From positions 1-33,439 of the forward strand of contig JAEDLR010000015.1 in NCBI GenBank assembly GCA_016295145.1: a DNA stretch of 33,439 nucleotides. The letters are read 5' to 3'. The notes beneath the pieces are model-generated. The model was not told where the DNA came from and made no database searches. It worked only from the letters and a program-made list of their open reading frames with translations. This stretch comes from Oscillospiraceae bacterium (lineage in GTDB: Bacteria; Bacillota; Clostridia; Oscillospirales; Ruminococcaceae). The position numbers and the translations under genes were made by a program. Of this stretch, positions 1-8,241 are shown one piece after another. How positions within the stretch are numbered: the stretch's first letter is position 1; each line of letters opens with the position of its first letter.

Positions 1-1
1 C

Positions 2-1396
2 GCAGGGGGTGCGTTTGCGGCACTCATTGCCTTTGTCCTCATCAACCGCATCACAGGCGCAGTGTTCGGTGTGACAGATGCCATGCTCACCGACAGCGAA
101 TCCATGGTCACATCGCTGTTCGGGCAGGAGCTTCTTGTGAACAGCTACTTTACCTCGGTGTTGGGTGCCACTGCACTGAAAATGGGTGTATTTGTGGGCA
201 TTATTGCAGGATTTCTGGGGGGGGCTGTTTACAACCGCTACTATAATTTCCGCAAGCTGCCGGATGCGCTGTCATTTTTTAACGGCAAACGCTTTGTGCC
301 CCTTGTGGTGATCCTCTGGGCGGTGATTGTTTCCCTGGTACTTGCACTGATCTGGCCCCCTGTACAGACAGGCATCAACCAATTCGGCATCTGGATTGCA
401 AACTCCGCAGATACCGCCCCGATTCTTGCGCCATTCCTCTACGGCACACTGGAGCGTCTGCTGCTGCCCTTCGGTCTGCATCATATGCTGACGATTCCCA
501 TGAATTATACGGCATTCGGCGGCACATATGAGATCATGACAGGTGTCAGCGCAGGCACAACGGTATTCGGGCAAGATCCGCTATGGCTTGCATGGGTCAC
601 CGATCTGATGCACCTGAGAGAAAGCGGCGATACCGCTGCCTATACCGCCCTGCTGGAGGGCGTTACCCCTGCACGGTTCAAGGTGGGGCAAATGATCGGT
701 GCAACGGGTCTGCTGCCCGGTATTGCACTGGGTATGTACCGCTGCATTGACAAAAGCCACCGCCGCAAGGCACGCTCCATGTTTGTATCCGCAGCCCTTG
801 CCGTGCTGCTGACCGGTGTAACGGAGCCGCTGGAGTTCATGTTCATGTTCTGCGCGATGCCACTGTATCTGGTATATGCCCTGTTGCAGGGGCTTGCCTT
901 TGCCATGGCAGATATCCTCCCGCTGCGGCTGCACGCTTTTGGCAACATCGAGTTTGCAACACGCATCCCCATGAGCCTGAAAGCAGGTCTTGGGGGAGAT
1001 ATCGTCGCGTTTCTGATTGTCTGTGCGGTGTTTTTTCTTATCGGCTATCTGGTGGCATATGCTATGGTGCGCAGATTCCGATTTGCAACACCCGGTATGC
1101 CCGGCAACGAAATCGTGGAGATTCCCGATGCGGCGGCAGGTGATGAATCCCATACCAAGGGTGACCCGTTGGCAGAACGAATCATCACGCTGCTTGGGGG
1201 CAGAGAAAACATCACACTGGTGGATGCCTGCATGACCCGACTGCGCATCACCGTAAAGGACAGCGGTAAAGTCGCTCCCGAAAGTGAATGGAAATCCGCA
1301 GGGGCAATGAGCCTGATGATCAAAGGCAACGGCATACAGGCAGTGTACGGCACAAAAGCCGATGTGCTGAAATCCGACATCAACGATATCCTATGA
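2..1396 (+). CDS. PTS sugar transporter EIICB, maltose/glucose type (5' truncated)
   Basis: The gene is open at the left edge; the frame runs from base 2, so any start inside the window is not real. It encodes the EIIC membrane channel (repeated hydrophobic segments, the GVTEPLEFMF motif typical of the glucose/maltose family) followed by a short linker and a C-terminal EIIB domain from about base 1160. The EIIB phosphocysteine motif DACMTRLR is present. The protein should import a sugar and phosphorylate it at the membrane. No EIIA domain follows EIIB, so EIIA must be encoded elsewhere. The stop overlaps the next start (ATGA). With a MapP-like phosphatase next door, a maltose-type substrate is the best inference; glucose or another alpha-glucoside is possible. 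Confidence 0.9.
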   Translation, partial: AGGAFAALIAFVLINRITGAVFGVTDAMLTDSESMVTSLFGQELLVNSYFTSVLGATALKMGVFVGIIAGFLGGAVYNRYYNFRKLPDALSFFNGKRFVPLVVILWAVIVSLVLALIWPPVQTGINQFGIWIANSADTAPILAPFLYGTLERLLLPFGLHHMLTIPMNYTAFGGTYEIMTGVSAGTTVFGQDPLWLAWVTDLMHLRESGDTAAYTALLEGVTPARFKVGQMIGATGLLPGIALGMYRCIDKSHRRKARSMFVSAALAVLLTGVTEPLEFMFMFCAMPLYLVYALLQGLAFAMADILPLRLHAFGNIEFATRIPMSLKAGLGGDIVAFLIVCAVFFLIGYLVAYAMVRRFRFATPGMPGNEIVEIPDAAAGDESHTKGDPLAERIITLLGGRENITLVDACMTRLRITVKDSGKVAPESEWKSAGAMSLMIKGNGIQAVYGTKADVLKSDINDIL

Positions 1397-2247
1397 GGGA
1401 GCAGTTTTCTCTGTTGACGCTGAATGCACACAGCCACGCAGAACCCGATTATAAACGCAAGCTGCATCAATTTGTGCATGGTGTGGCAAAACTACAGCCG
1501 GATATCATCGCGCTGCAAGAAGCAAGTCAGACCCAAACCGCGACACCTGTCACGCCGCCAAAGGGGTATATCCCTGCCGCAGAGGGCATCTCTCTCGCCG
1601 CAGATAACCATGTCTGCCGGGCGGCAAATCTGCTGGCAGAAACGGGGCTCAATTATCACTGGACATGGCTGCCCATCAAGCAGGCATACGGCAACCTGAC
1701 CGAGGGCATTGCATTGCTGAGCCGTCTGCCGATACAGGCGGTGCGGTGGGGGTGCATCAGCCAGACCAATGACCCCTCCAACTGGCGCAGACGAATGCTT
1801 TTGGGGATACAGACCGCCGATACCGATGACACATGGTATTTCTGCACGCACATGGCAAGGTGGGACGATGCCGAGGACGCGTTTCGCGGTCAATGGGAAA
1901 ACACCAAGGCACTGCTACCCCATACAGGCACGCTGTGGCTCATGGGGGATTTCAACAATCCTGCGGAGATCCGCTGCGAGGGCTATGACCTCATTGCAGC
2001 AGCAGGCTGGCAAGATACTTTTATGCTGGCAAGAGAAAAGGACGACGGGATCACGGTGCAAAAATCCATTGACGGCTGGCGCGATACGGATCGGAAAGCC
2101 ATGCGCATTGACCAGATCTGGTGCAGCCGCAAGGTGGAGATTCTGCGCTCTGCGGTGGTATTCAATGGCAATCCTCTGCCTGTGGTATCGGATCACTACG
2201 GTGTCATGGCAATGGTGCTGCAAAACGGAAAGGAGCAACCCCTATGA
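1393..2247 (+). CDS. Endonuclease/exonuclease/phosphatase-fold protein, probable maltose-6'-phosphate phosphatase (MapP-like)
   Basis: 284 aa. The start is the ATG in the ATGA overlap with the EIICB stop; the frame is open further upstream, but the overlap start gives a protein beginning directly at the first EEP strand. Metal and catalytic motifs of the EEP fold are all visible: LTLNAHS near the N-terminus, LQEAS, HMARWDD, GDFNNP and a final SDHYG. There is no signal peptide, so the protein is cytoplasmic and not a secreted nuclease. In Enterococcus faecalis an EEP-family enzyme, MapP, dephosphorylates maltose 6'-phosphate and is encoded with the maltose PTS permease. The same pairing here suggests that role. 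A general sugar-phosphatase or nuclease role cannot be excluded. Confidence 0.72.
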   Translation: MREQFSLLTLNAHSHAEPDYKRKLHQFVHGVAKLQPDIIALQEASQTQTATPVTPPKGYIPAAEGISLAADNHVCRAANLLAETGLNYHWTWLPIKQAYGNLTEGIALLSRLPIQAVRWGCISQTNDPSNWRRRMLLGIQTADTDDTWYFCTHMARWDDAEDAFRGQWENTKALLPHTGTLWLMGDFNNPAEIRCEGYDLIAAAGWQDTFMLAREKDDGITVQKSIDGWRDTDRKAMRIDQIWCSRKVEILRSAVVFNGNPLPVVSDHYGVMAMVLQNGKEQPL

Positions 2248-2501
2248 AAACAATGCGCTATCAGATCAAAGACCCCCAGGGCATTCACGCACGCCCGGCA
2301 GGGCTGCTTGCCAGGGAAGCAAAGGCTTTTGACAGTGAGATCACCATTGCCAAAGACGGAAACGCCGTCAACTGCACGCGGCTGATGGCGGTGATGGGAT
2401 TGGGCATCCACTGCGGCGATACTGTGACCATCACCGCAAAGGGCGCCGATGAGGACGCGGCAATTGCCGGCATCGGGGCTTTTTTGCGGAAAAATCTGTA
2501 A
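2244..2501 (+). CDS. ptsH: Phosphocarrier protein HPr
   Basis: 85 aa, the usual HPr length. It carries phosphate from enzyme I to EIIA of the PTS. The active site GIHARPAG is present with His15 and Arg17 in register. Its ATG overlaps the upstream stop (ATGA), with GGAG upstream. Counting from the start, position 46, the regulatory serine phosphorylated by HPr kinase in Firmicutes, is arginine (context NCTRLMAVMGLG, where Bacillus has NLKSIMGVMSLG). The protein should therefore be competent for sugar transport but not for Ser46-P/CcpA-type catabolite repression. It lies directly before ptsI. Confidence 0.93.
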   Translation: MKTMRYQIKDPQGIHARPAGLLAREAKAFDSEITIAKDGNAVNCTRLMAVMGLGIHCGDTVTITAKGADEDAAIAGIGAFLRKNL

Positions 2502-2516
2502 GCAAAGGGGCATGAC

Positions 2517-4157
2517 ATGAGGCGTTTTTACGGAAAAGCAGTCTGCGGCGGTGTGGCAATCGGCAAGGTACGGCTGCTGCAACACATAAAGGTACAAAGC
2601 GAGAAAACTGTCGTCCACGATACCGATGCAGAGCAAAATCGTCTGCAACAGGCGGTTACCACCGCAAGGGAGCAGCTTTTGGCTTTGGCAGAGCAGACAA
2701 AGGCACAGCTTGGCGAATCGCAGGCACAGATCTTTGAGATTCACGCAATGATGCTGGAGGACGAAGATTTCATGGACTGCATACGGGAAACCATCACCAA
2801 GCAGTGCTGCAACGCAGAGTATGCCGTCCACCACGCTGCAACGGTATTTGCAGAGGGCTTTGCGACCATGGACGATGCCTATATGCAGGCAAGGGCTGCC
2901 GATGTCAAAGACATTGGCACACGTTTGCTGCGCTGCCTTGCCCATCAGCAGGATATGGAAGTGTGGGGGGCATCCCCCTGTATTGTGTGCGCAGATGATC
3001 TCTCCCCTAGCGAAACAGCAGGGCTTTCTACCGATAGGGTACTGGGATTTGCAACGGCGCAAGGCTCAACAAGCTCCCATACTGCAATTCTTGCGCGAAG
3101 CATGAACATTCCTGCGGTTGTGGGGCTGGGCAATGATTTTCTCGCTGCGCTGCAAAACGGTGAAACAATTCTGGTTGACGGGCAAACCGGCGAATGTGTC
3201 ATCGCTCCCGATGGGCAGACCCGGCAAGCTGCCGAGGAAAAGCAAAACCGCATCGCTGCGCATATTGCCGCACTGCATACACTACGCACTGCCGAAACTG
3301 TTACGGCGGACGGCAAAAAGATCCGTCTGTATGCAAACATCGGCAGTGCCAAGGATATGCAACAGGCATTGGAAAATGGCGCAGAGGGCGTGGGGCTGTA
3401 TCGCAGCGAATTTTTATATCTGCAACAAGTCGCCTTACCCGATGAGGAAATGCAATATTGCGCCTACCGCCACCTGTTGGAGCAGATGCCCACAAGCCTC
3501 ATGATCATTCGCACACTGGATATCGGCGCAGACAAGCAGATGCCCTATTTGCCCCTGCCCCACGAAAAAAATCCGGCTCTTGGGGTACGGGGCATACGGC
3601 TTTGCCTTGCCCACCCCGAACTGTTTCGCACACAGTTGCGGGCACTGTATCGGGCATCGGTGCATGGCAAACTGGGTATCATGTTCCCCATGATTACCGA
3701 TGCCGAAGAACTGCGGCAGATCCTTTCCATTTGTGCGCAGATACGGGAAACTCTGCGGCAAGAGGGCATCCCCTATGGGGATGACATTCAACATGGGGTG
3801 ATGATTGAAACGCCCGCGGCGGCAATATGCAGCGCACAGCTTGCACCCCTTGTGGATTTTTTCAGCATCGGCACCAATGATCTGACACAGTATACCCTTG
3901 CCTGTGACCGCCAGAATCCGCAACTGGAATATCTCCACGGAGCACCCTCCGAGGCAGTCATGAAGCTGATGGCTGAAACCGTCCGCAGTGCCCACGCCAA
4001 GGGAATCTGGGTTGGCGTTTGCGGCGAAATGGCGGCAGACCCTACGCTGACCGAGGCACTGCTGCATATGGGCATTGACGAACTTTCCGTTTCGCCAAAG
4101 GATATTCTACCCTTGCGCCAACACATCCGCAACTTGTACGGCACAAAAAAGGACTGA
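2517..4157 (+). CDS. ptsI: PTS enzyme I (phosphoenolpyruvate-protein phosphotransferase)
   Basis: 546 aa, slightly shorter than the typical 570. It takes phosphate from PEP and passes it to HPr. The N-terminal swivelling domain carries the phosphohistidine motif GSTSSHTAI (His188). The C-terminal PEP-binding barrel shows the metal/substrate motif IGTNDLTQY and the late motif GVCGEMAADP with the conserved Cys. ATG is preceded by AAAGGGG. It lies 15 bases after ptsH and ends the operon. The last codons overlap a hairpin that acts as terminator for the opposite strand. Confidence 0.96.
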   Translation: MRRFYGKAVCGGVAIGKVRLLQHIKVQSEKTVVHDTDAEQNRLQQAVTTAREQLLALAEQTKAQLGESQAQIFEIHAMMLEDEDFMDCIRETITKQCCNAEYAVHHAATVFAEGFATMDDAYMQARAADVKDIGTRLLRCLAHQQDMEVWGASPCIVCADDLSPSETAGLSTDRVLGFATAQGSTSSHTAILARSMNIPAVVGLGNDFLAALQNGETILVDGQTGECVIAPDGQTRQAAEEKQNRIAAHIAALHTLRTAETVTADGKKIRLYANIGSAKDMQQALENGAEGVGLYRSEFLYLQQVALPDEEMQYCAYRHLLEQMPTSLMIIRTLDIGADKQMPYLPLPHEKNPALGVRGIRLCLAHPELFRTQLRALYRASVHGKLGIMFPMITDAEELRQILSICAQIRETLRQEGIPYGDDIQHGVMIETPAAAICSAQLAPLVDFFSIGTNDLTQYTLACDRQNPQLEYLHGAPSEAVMKLMAETVRSAHAKGIWVGVCGEMAADPTLTEALLHMGIDELSVSPKDILPLRQHIRNLYGTKKD

Positions 4158-4178
4158 CATCCCATGCGATGTCAGTCC
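4144..4178 (-). terminator. Rho-independent terminator of the GH2/C_GCAxxG operon
   Basis: A perfect 11-bp stem (GGACTGACATC at 4151-4161, GATGTCAGTCC at 4168-4178) with a 6-base loop. Read on the minus strand it is followed by a U-run (the A-run at 4145-4150 on plus). It overlaps the last codons and stop of ptsI, so the two convergent operons share this sequence. Confidence 0.8.
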
Positions 4179-4184
4179 CGCAGG

Positions 4185-4673
4185 TTACGGTTGGGATTCT
4201 GCAAGCAGTGCAGTTGCCACAATGCGTGCCCCATCGCCCACCAGTGCTTTACAGGGGCGTTTCTGATAATAAGCCGCAGTACGGGCTTCCGGTGTGGGGG
4301 CACTTGCGCCGCTTTGTTGCAGGTTCAGCAACTCACGGCAAATGATACTGCAGTTTTCCGATTTGAAATCCGCTGCAAGCTGCTGGATACGGGCGTAATG
4401 TCCGGCTTTTTCTGATTGCGCTTTGGGATCATCGTAGCCGCAGCAAATCCCCGCCACCATAAACATTCCGCTGACAGCACCGCAGACTTCACGCAATCTG
4501 CCCATACCGCCGCCAAAGGATGAGGCAATTCTTGCGGCAACCGCCGTGGAAAGCCCGCACTCCTCTGCAAAGGCAAGCAGCACTGCCTGACTGCAATTGT
4601 AGCCTTCTTCAAACAGGGCTTCTGCCTTCTCCCCATAGTATGCCGCATCATGCTGCAAATGGATATGTGCCAT
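4185..4673 (-). CDS. C_GCAxxG_C_C family (putative redox-active) protein
   Basis: 162 aa. The signature cysteines of this family are visible: GYNCSQAV (Cys27), the EVCGAVSGM segment (Cys64), the GICCG pair (Cys77/78), and later SENCS, ICREL and RPCKAL. Family members are small cytoplasmic helical proteins with a presumed redox or metal-binding role; their biochemical function is not established. The ATG overlaps the stop of the upstream beta-galactosidase gene by one base (TAATG), so translation is probably coupled. Confidence 0.85.
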   Translation of the reverse strand: MAHIHLQHDAAYYGEKAEALFEEGYNCSQAVLLAFAEECGLSTAVAARIASSFGGGMGRLREVCGAVSGMFMVAGICCGYDDPKAQSEKAGHYARIQQLAADFKSENCSIICRELLNLQQSGASAPTPEARTAAYYQKRPCKALVGDGARIVATALLAESQP

Positions 4674-7600
4674 TATTCTACCTCCGTATCGTCATCTCTG
4701 GGAATCAAACGGAACGCTACAAAATCAAAGTCACAGCCGGGCAAAAAGCAGAATTTCACCGTTGCCTTGCCGCGAAAATCTGCAACCTTCTGCCGTACCG
4801 TTGTAATATCTTCTGCAAAGGGAAACTCTATGATCGTGCGCACCTCGTTGTCGCCGCTTACGATATACATATGCACCGAATCGTTATCGTGGCGGGTTCT
4901 GCCCGTCAGCTCAATGGCTGCAATGCCCCGGGTGAAGTCCATATCTTCAAAATCAATGAACACATTGTTGCCAATGCCGCAAATGGCATCACCGGTAACG
5001 GTAAAGGTATCGCCATGCACCAGATCGTTATGCGCCGCCGCGATGGTCTCATATGCCTTTTCGTAGGGCGCAAAGGAAAACGCACCGAAGTCCAGACGAT
5101 GAGAATGCGCCCCGAAACGGAAATACAGATCATGGACACCGCAAAGCCGTTCAGAGAGCCGATAGCTGTTGGATTTGAATGTCTGCCAGAGGAATTCAGC
5201 ACGGTAGGTAAACGCGCCGATCTGCTTGCCGCCGCGGTCAGGGTGCCCATCCCAAAGGGTGAAATCCACATCTTTATCGGAGAACCAGTGCAGCAGCTTC
5301 ACAGTCAGGCGGTCGCTGCCGTATCTGCCGAAATCCAGCTTTGTAAACCCGATGGTGTTCTGCTTTGCGGTGACGATCACCGCACCTGCCGCCACCTCAT
5401 CCAGCGGATCACCGTCTTTCTCATAAAAGCAGCCGGTGACCTCCTTATAGGGGTCGGTAAAGGGCTGCCCGAAGCCCTCAGCGGTAAATTCAAAGTCAGA
5501 GATGACCTCTGCCTGGGGCTTGCCGTTGTTGCAGCTACAGCGCAGACGGAATGCACCGTCACCGATGGCAGTCAGGGTGGCGGTATTGCCCTGAGCGGTC
5601 ACGGCAGCGATATGCGTCGCAATGCCGCTATTTGTGACCACCTTCCATTGCAGATCGCTGTAAGAGGCATTTGCCGGCAGAATCTCTGCAGTCACCGTCA
5701 CAGTCGGCTGATGGGGTGTCAGCAGAGAACCGCTGCTTCTGTGCAAAGCAATCTTACGCACGGGAATTTCTCCGTTATGGGCATCCATGGCGATGCGGCG
5801 GCGGTAAAGGGTGGGGTCGGTATCCACAGCAGGCGATACGGGAAGCTCCAGTATTGCACCACGCAGATTCGGTGCTTCGGCACGGATGATGACCGAATCT
5901 GCCGCACCGTCTACGGCGACCCATGCAACCGCCTTGCCCGAAAACAGCTTGCGACAATTGCTGTGGTAGCTGTCATAATCGGTGCTGTCGCCGTTATCAA
6001 AGCCCACCAGTCTGCCGCCCTCTACGGTGATGCGCACGCGATCACGGGCATTTTCCACGGGATTGCCCTTTACATCGGTGACAGAGATGGTTACAGCAGC
6101 AAGATCACGGAGCACGGGGGTATGGGATTCCAGCACCAGCGTACAGCTATCTCCAAAGGAACGGCGGATATCCTCATGAAGCGCACCCCCTGCATCATAT
6201 CCGCGCACACAAATATCGCCCGCTGCGTAGGGCATCTGCCACGATGCCACATACTGCCGGGGTACACGCTTGCCAGCCGATTCGCCGTTGACAAACAGCT
6301 CCACCTCTGGCAGATTGGTAAACGCCACCACATCCACAAGCTGCCCCTCATTGAAATCCCAGTAAGGCAGCAGATGCAGCACCGGTTGATTGGTCCACGC
6401 TGCCTGATACAGCCAGAACTGATCCTTTTTCAGCCCTGCGGTATCGATGCAGCCGTAGTAGGCATTTTTGGTCGAATAGGGGGAAGGCTCGCCAATATAA
6501 TCGCTGCCTGTCCAGATAAACATTCCTGCGCAGAAATCCGCAGCCGCATCTTTGCAGATCACACCCTGTGCCGTGTCTGCGGTAAAGCCCCCGCGACAGT
6601 TGCCCAAAGACGAACACTGCAAATCATCATGGGTGAGAAAGGGCGTATCCAAGGGGAAATGATAGATGCCGCGGCTTTTGACGCCTGCAGTGGTCTCGCT
6701 GCCGTAAATGCACCATGCGGGGTGCTGTTCATGGTGGGGCGCATAGCAGTTCTCGCCGTAGTTATAGCCAACCACATCCACCTGCTCGGCGCAGTGCTGA
6801 GCGTTCTCCCACGGCATATAATTGGAACCGATGGTGGTATAAGCATTTTGCAGCGGATCATGTGCACGGACAGCATCATGCAACGCCTTTGCCACCACGC
6901 AGCCCCGTTCCGAAAGATGGGTATCGTAGATCTCGTTACCGACGCTCCACATGATGACAGAGGGGTGATTGCGGTCACGGCGCACCCACGATGCAACATC
7001 CTTTTCAAACCACTGAGGAAAGAACCGCGCATAGTCAAACTCGGTTTTGGGTCGCTCCCACATATCAAAGGCTTCGCTATCCACAAGGATACCCAGCTCA
7101 TCGCAGAGATCCATGAACCCCACCGCAGGCATATTATGAGAAGTGCGCACCGCATTGACGCCCATTTCTTTCATGGTCAGCAACTGACGACGGGCAGCTT
7201 CCTTTTGAAAAGCCGCACCGAATGCGCCCAGATCATGGTGCAGGCAAACACCGTGCAGCTTGACTGCTCTACCATTGAGCAGAAATCCGCGGTCAGGGGC
7301 AAAGGCAATCTCACGGAGACCCACACGCTGCACAACAGAATCCACAACGGCACCCTCTGCCAAAAGCTGCACCGTCAGCGTCAGCAATGTGGGGTGGTCA
7401 ATATCCCAGACAAGATTTGTATCATCAGGCAGCGTAAATGTGCAGTCTGCGCCCTGATACAAAAGCATATCCTCGTGAGAAAGCTGCACCTGCACTACAC
7501 CGTCGCCCACATACTCCGCAGACACCTGACACTGCCATCCGTCGGCAGATCTCTCAGCGTGAAAATAGATGCCGTCCGCTGCAAAATGGGTGGATGTGTT

Positions 7601-8011
7601 TTCCAGCAGCCACACATCGCGGAAGATACCTGCCCCCGAATACCATCGGGAATTGGGGGATTCATGTCGCACAAGCACGGTCAGTTCGTTTTCCCCCGCC
7701 CGCAATTGGGCTGTCAGATCCACACAAAAGGATGAATAGCCGTACTTGTTCTCCCCCACTTCTGTACCGTTGAGATAGACGGTACAATCCTGATAGATAC
7801 CCTCAAAATAGACGCGCACGCACTCTGCGCCGCTGTAACAAAAGCGTTTGCGATACCAACCAAAGCCCGGAGCATACAGGGCATTTGCATCGGCGATGAG
7901 CCAGTCGTGGGGCAGCTCCACAGGCGAAAATGCAGCGTTGTGCACATCTGCCAGGGTTGTACCCACCGGAGTCAGGGCAAATGCCCAGTCGCGATTCCAT
8001 AACGATCTCAT
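4673..8011 (-). CDS. Glycoside hydrolase family 2 protein, probable intracellular beta-galactosidase
   Basis: 1112 aa. The start is the ATG at 8011, which has GGAGG seven bases upstream; the frame continues 15 codons further but without a site. Domains in order: N-terminal jelly-roll sugar-binding domain (about 1-140), immunoglobulin-like domain, TIM barrel (about 240-540) with acid/base Glu360 in WSVGNEIYD and nucleophile Glu439 in YGSETTAG, then C-terminal Ig-like domains. The last 250 or so residues look like two carbohydrate-binding or accessory modules. There is no signal peptide, so it acts on imported oligosaccharides. Beta-galactosidase is the default call; beta-glucuronidase, beta-mannosidase or another GH2 specificity is possible. 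It is co-transcribed with the C_GCAxxG gene. Confidence 0.9.
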   Translation of the reverse strand: MRSLWNRDWAFALTPVGTTLADVHNAAFSPVELPHDWLIADANALYAPGFGWYRKRFCYSGAECVRVYFEGIYQDCTVYLNGTEVGENKYGYSSFCVDLTAQLRAGENELTVLVRHESPNSRWYSGAGIFRDVWLLENTSTHFAADGIYFHAERSADGWQCQVSAEYVGDGVVQVQLSHEDMLLYQGADCTFTLPDDTNLVWDIDHPTLLTLTVQLLAEGAVVDSVVQRVGLREIAFAPDRGFLLNGRAVKLHGVCLHHDLGAFGAAFQKEAARRQLLTMKEMGVNAVRTSHNMPAVGFMDLCDELGILVDSEAFDMWERPKTEFDYARFFPQWFEKDVASWVRRDRNHPSVIMWSVGNEIYDTHLSERGCVVAKALHDAVRAHDPLQNAYTTIGSNYMPWENAQHCAEQVDVVGYNYGENCYAPHHEQHPAWCIYGSETTAGVKSRGIYHFPLDTPFLTHDDLQCSSLGNCRGGFTADTAQGVICKDAAADFCAGMFIWTGSDYIGEPSPYSTKNAYYGCIDTAGLKKDQFWLYQAAWTNQPVLHLLPYWDFNEGQLVDVVAFTNLPEVELFVNGESAGKRVPRQYVASWQMPYAAGDICVRGYDAGGALHEDIRRSFGDSCTLVLESHTPVLRDLAAVTISVTDVKGNPVENARDRVRITVEGGRLVGFDNGDSTDYDSYHSNCRKLFSGKAVAWVAVDGAADSVIIRAEAPNLRGAILELPVSPAVDTDPTLYRRRIAMDAHNGEIPVRKIALHRSSGSLLTPHQPTVTVTAEILPANASYSDLQWKVVTNSGIATHIAAVTAQGNTATLTAIGDGAFRLRCSCNNGKPQAEVISDFEFTAEGFGQPFTDPYKEVTGCFYEKDGDPLDEVAAGAVIVTAKQNTIGFTKLDFGRYGSDRLTVKLLHWFSDKDVDFTLWDGHPDRGGKQIGAFTYRAEFLWQTFKSNSYRLSERLCGVHDLYFRFGAHSHRLDFGAFSFAPYEKAYETIAAAHNDLVHGDTFTVTGDAICGIGNNVFIDFEDMDFTRGIAAIELTGRTRHDNDSVHMYIVSGDNEVRTIIEFPFAEDITTVRQKVADFRGKATVKFCFLPGCDFDFVAFRLIPRDDDTEVE

Positions 8012-8016
8012 ATGAA

Positions 8017-8039
8017 CCTCCGTTGCCCTTTTCGGGCAA
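8017..8039 (-). promoter_or_regulatory. Leader hairpin just upstream of the GH2 ribosome binding site
   Basis: TTGCCC (8023-8028) and GGGCAA (8034-8039) form a 6-bp stem with a 5-base loop. In the mRNA it ends two bases before the GGAGG ribosome binding site (8017-8021). It could influence ribosome access, but it may be incidental. Confidence 0.35.
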
Positions 8040-8054
8040 ATTTCCATTGATTCC

Positions 8055-8082
8055 ATTATACCATGTAAAATCTGTTTGTCAA
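8055..8082 (-). promoter_or_regulatory. Housekeeping promoter of the GH2 operon
   Basis: On the minus strand a perfect -35 TTGACA (8077-8082) and a perfect -10 TATAAT (8055-8060) are separated by 16 bases, 44 bases upstream of the GH2 start. Confidence 0.85.
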
Positions 8083-8181
8083 TGACATTTTCTGCTGTGC
8101 AGGTAGATGATCCGTATGTATCAATGGCATAACGCCCAAAAGGGTGCAGTTATTTTACGGCGGATTCTCATAATACAATAC

Positions 8182-8210
8182 TGGACATTGCCCGCAAAGT
8201 ATGCTATACT
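8182..8210 (+). promoter_or_regulatory. Promoter of the GH5 gene
   Basis: TGGACA (8182-8187) and TATACT (8205-8210) are spaced 17 bases apart, 31 bases upstream of the GH5 ATG. This promoter diverges from the GH2 promoter. The 98 bases between the two could hold a shared operator, but I see no clear dyad beyond a weak imperfect repeat near 8129-8153. Confidence 0.6.
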
Positions 8211-8241
8211 TGGTTCAAAATGAAATGAGGGGAGTTCTGCC

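Noticed and set aside
1288..1392. Upstream extension of the phosphatase reading frame into EIICB
   Set aside because: The region is needed for the EIIB domain in another frame. The ATG at 1393 in the ATGA overlap gives the proper EEP N-terminus.
4520..7735. A 1071-codon open frame on the plus strand, antisense to the GH2 gene
   Set aside because: It is an open shadow frame caused by codon composition. It has no ribosome binding site, its translation has no domain pattern and is rich in Arg/His/Cys, while the minus strand encodes a clear GH2 with catalytic residues, promoter and terminator.
8129..8153. Imperfect inverted repeat in the GH2-GH5 intergenic region as an operator or terminator
   Set aside because: Only short broken arms pair and no U-run of useful length follows, so it is too weak to claim.
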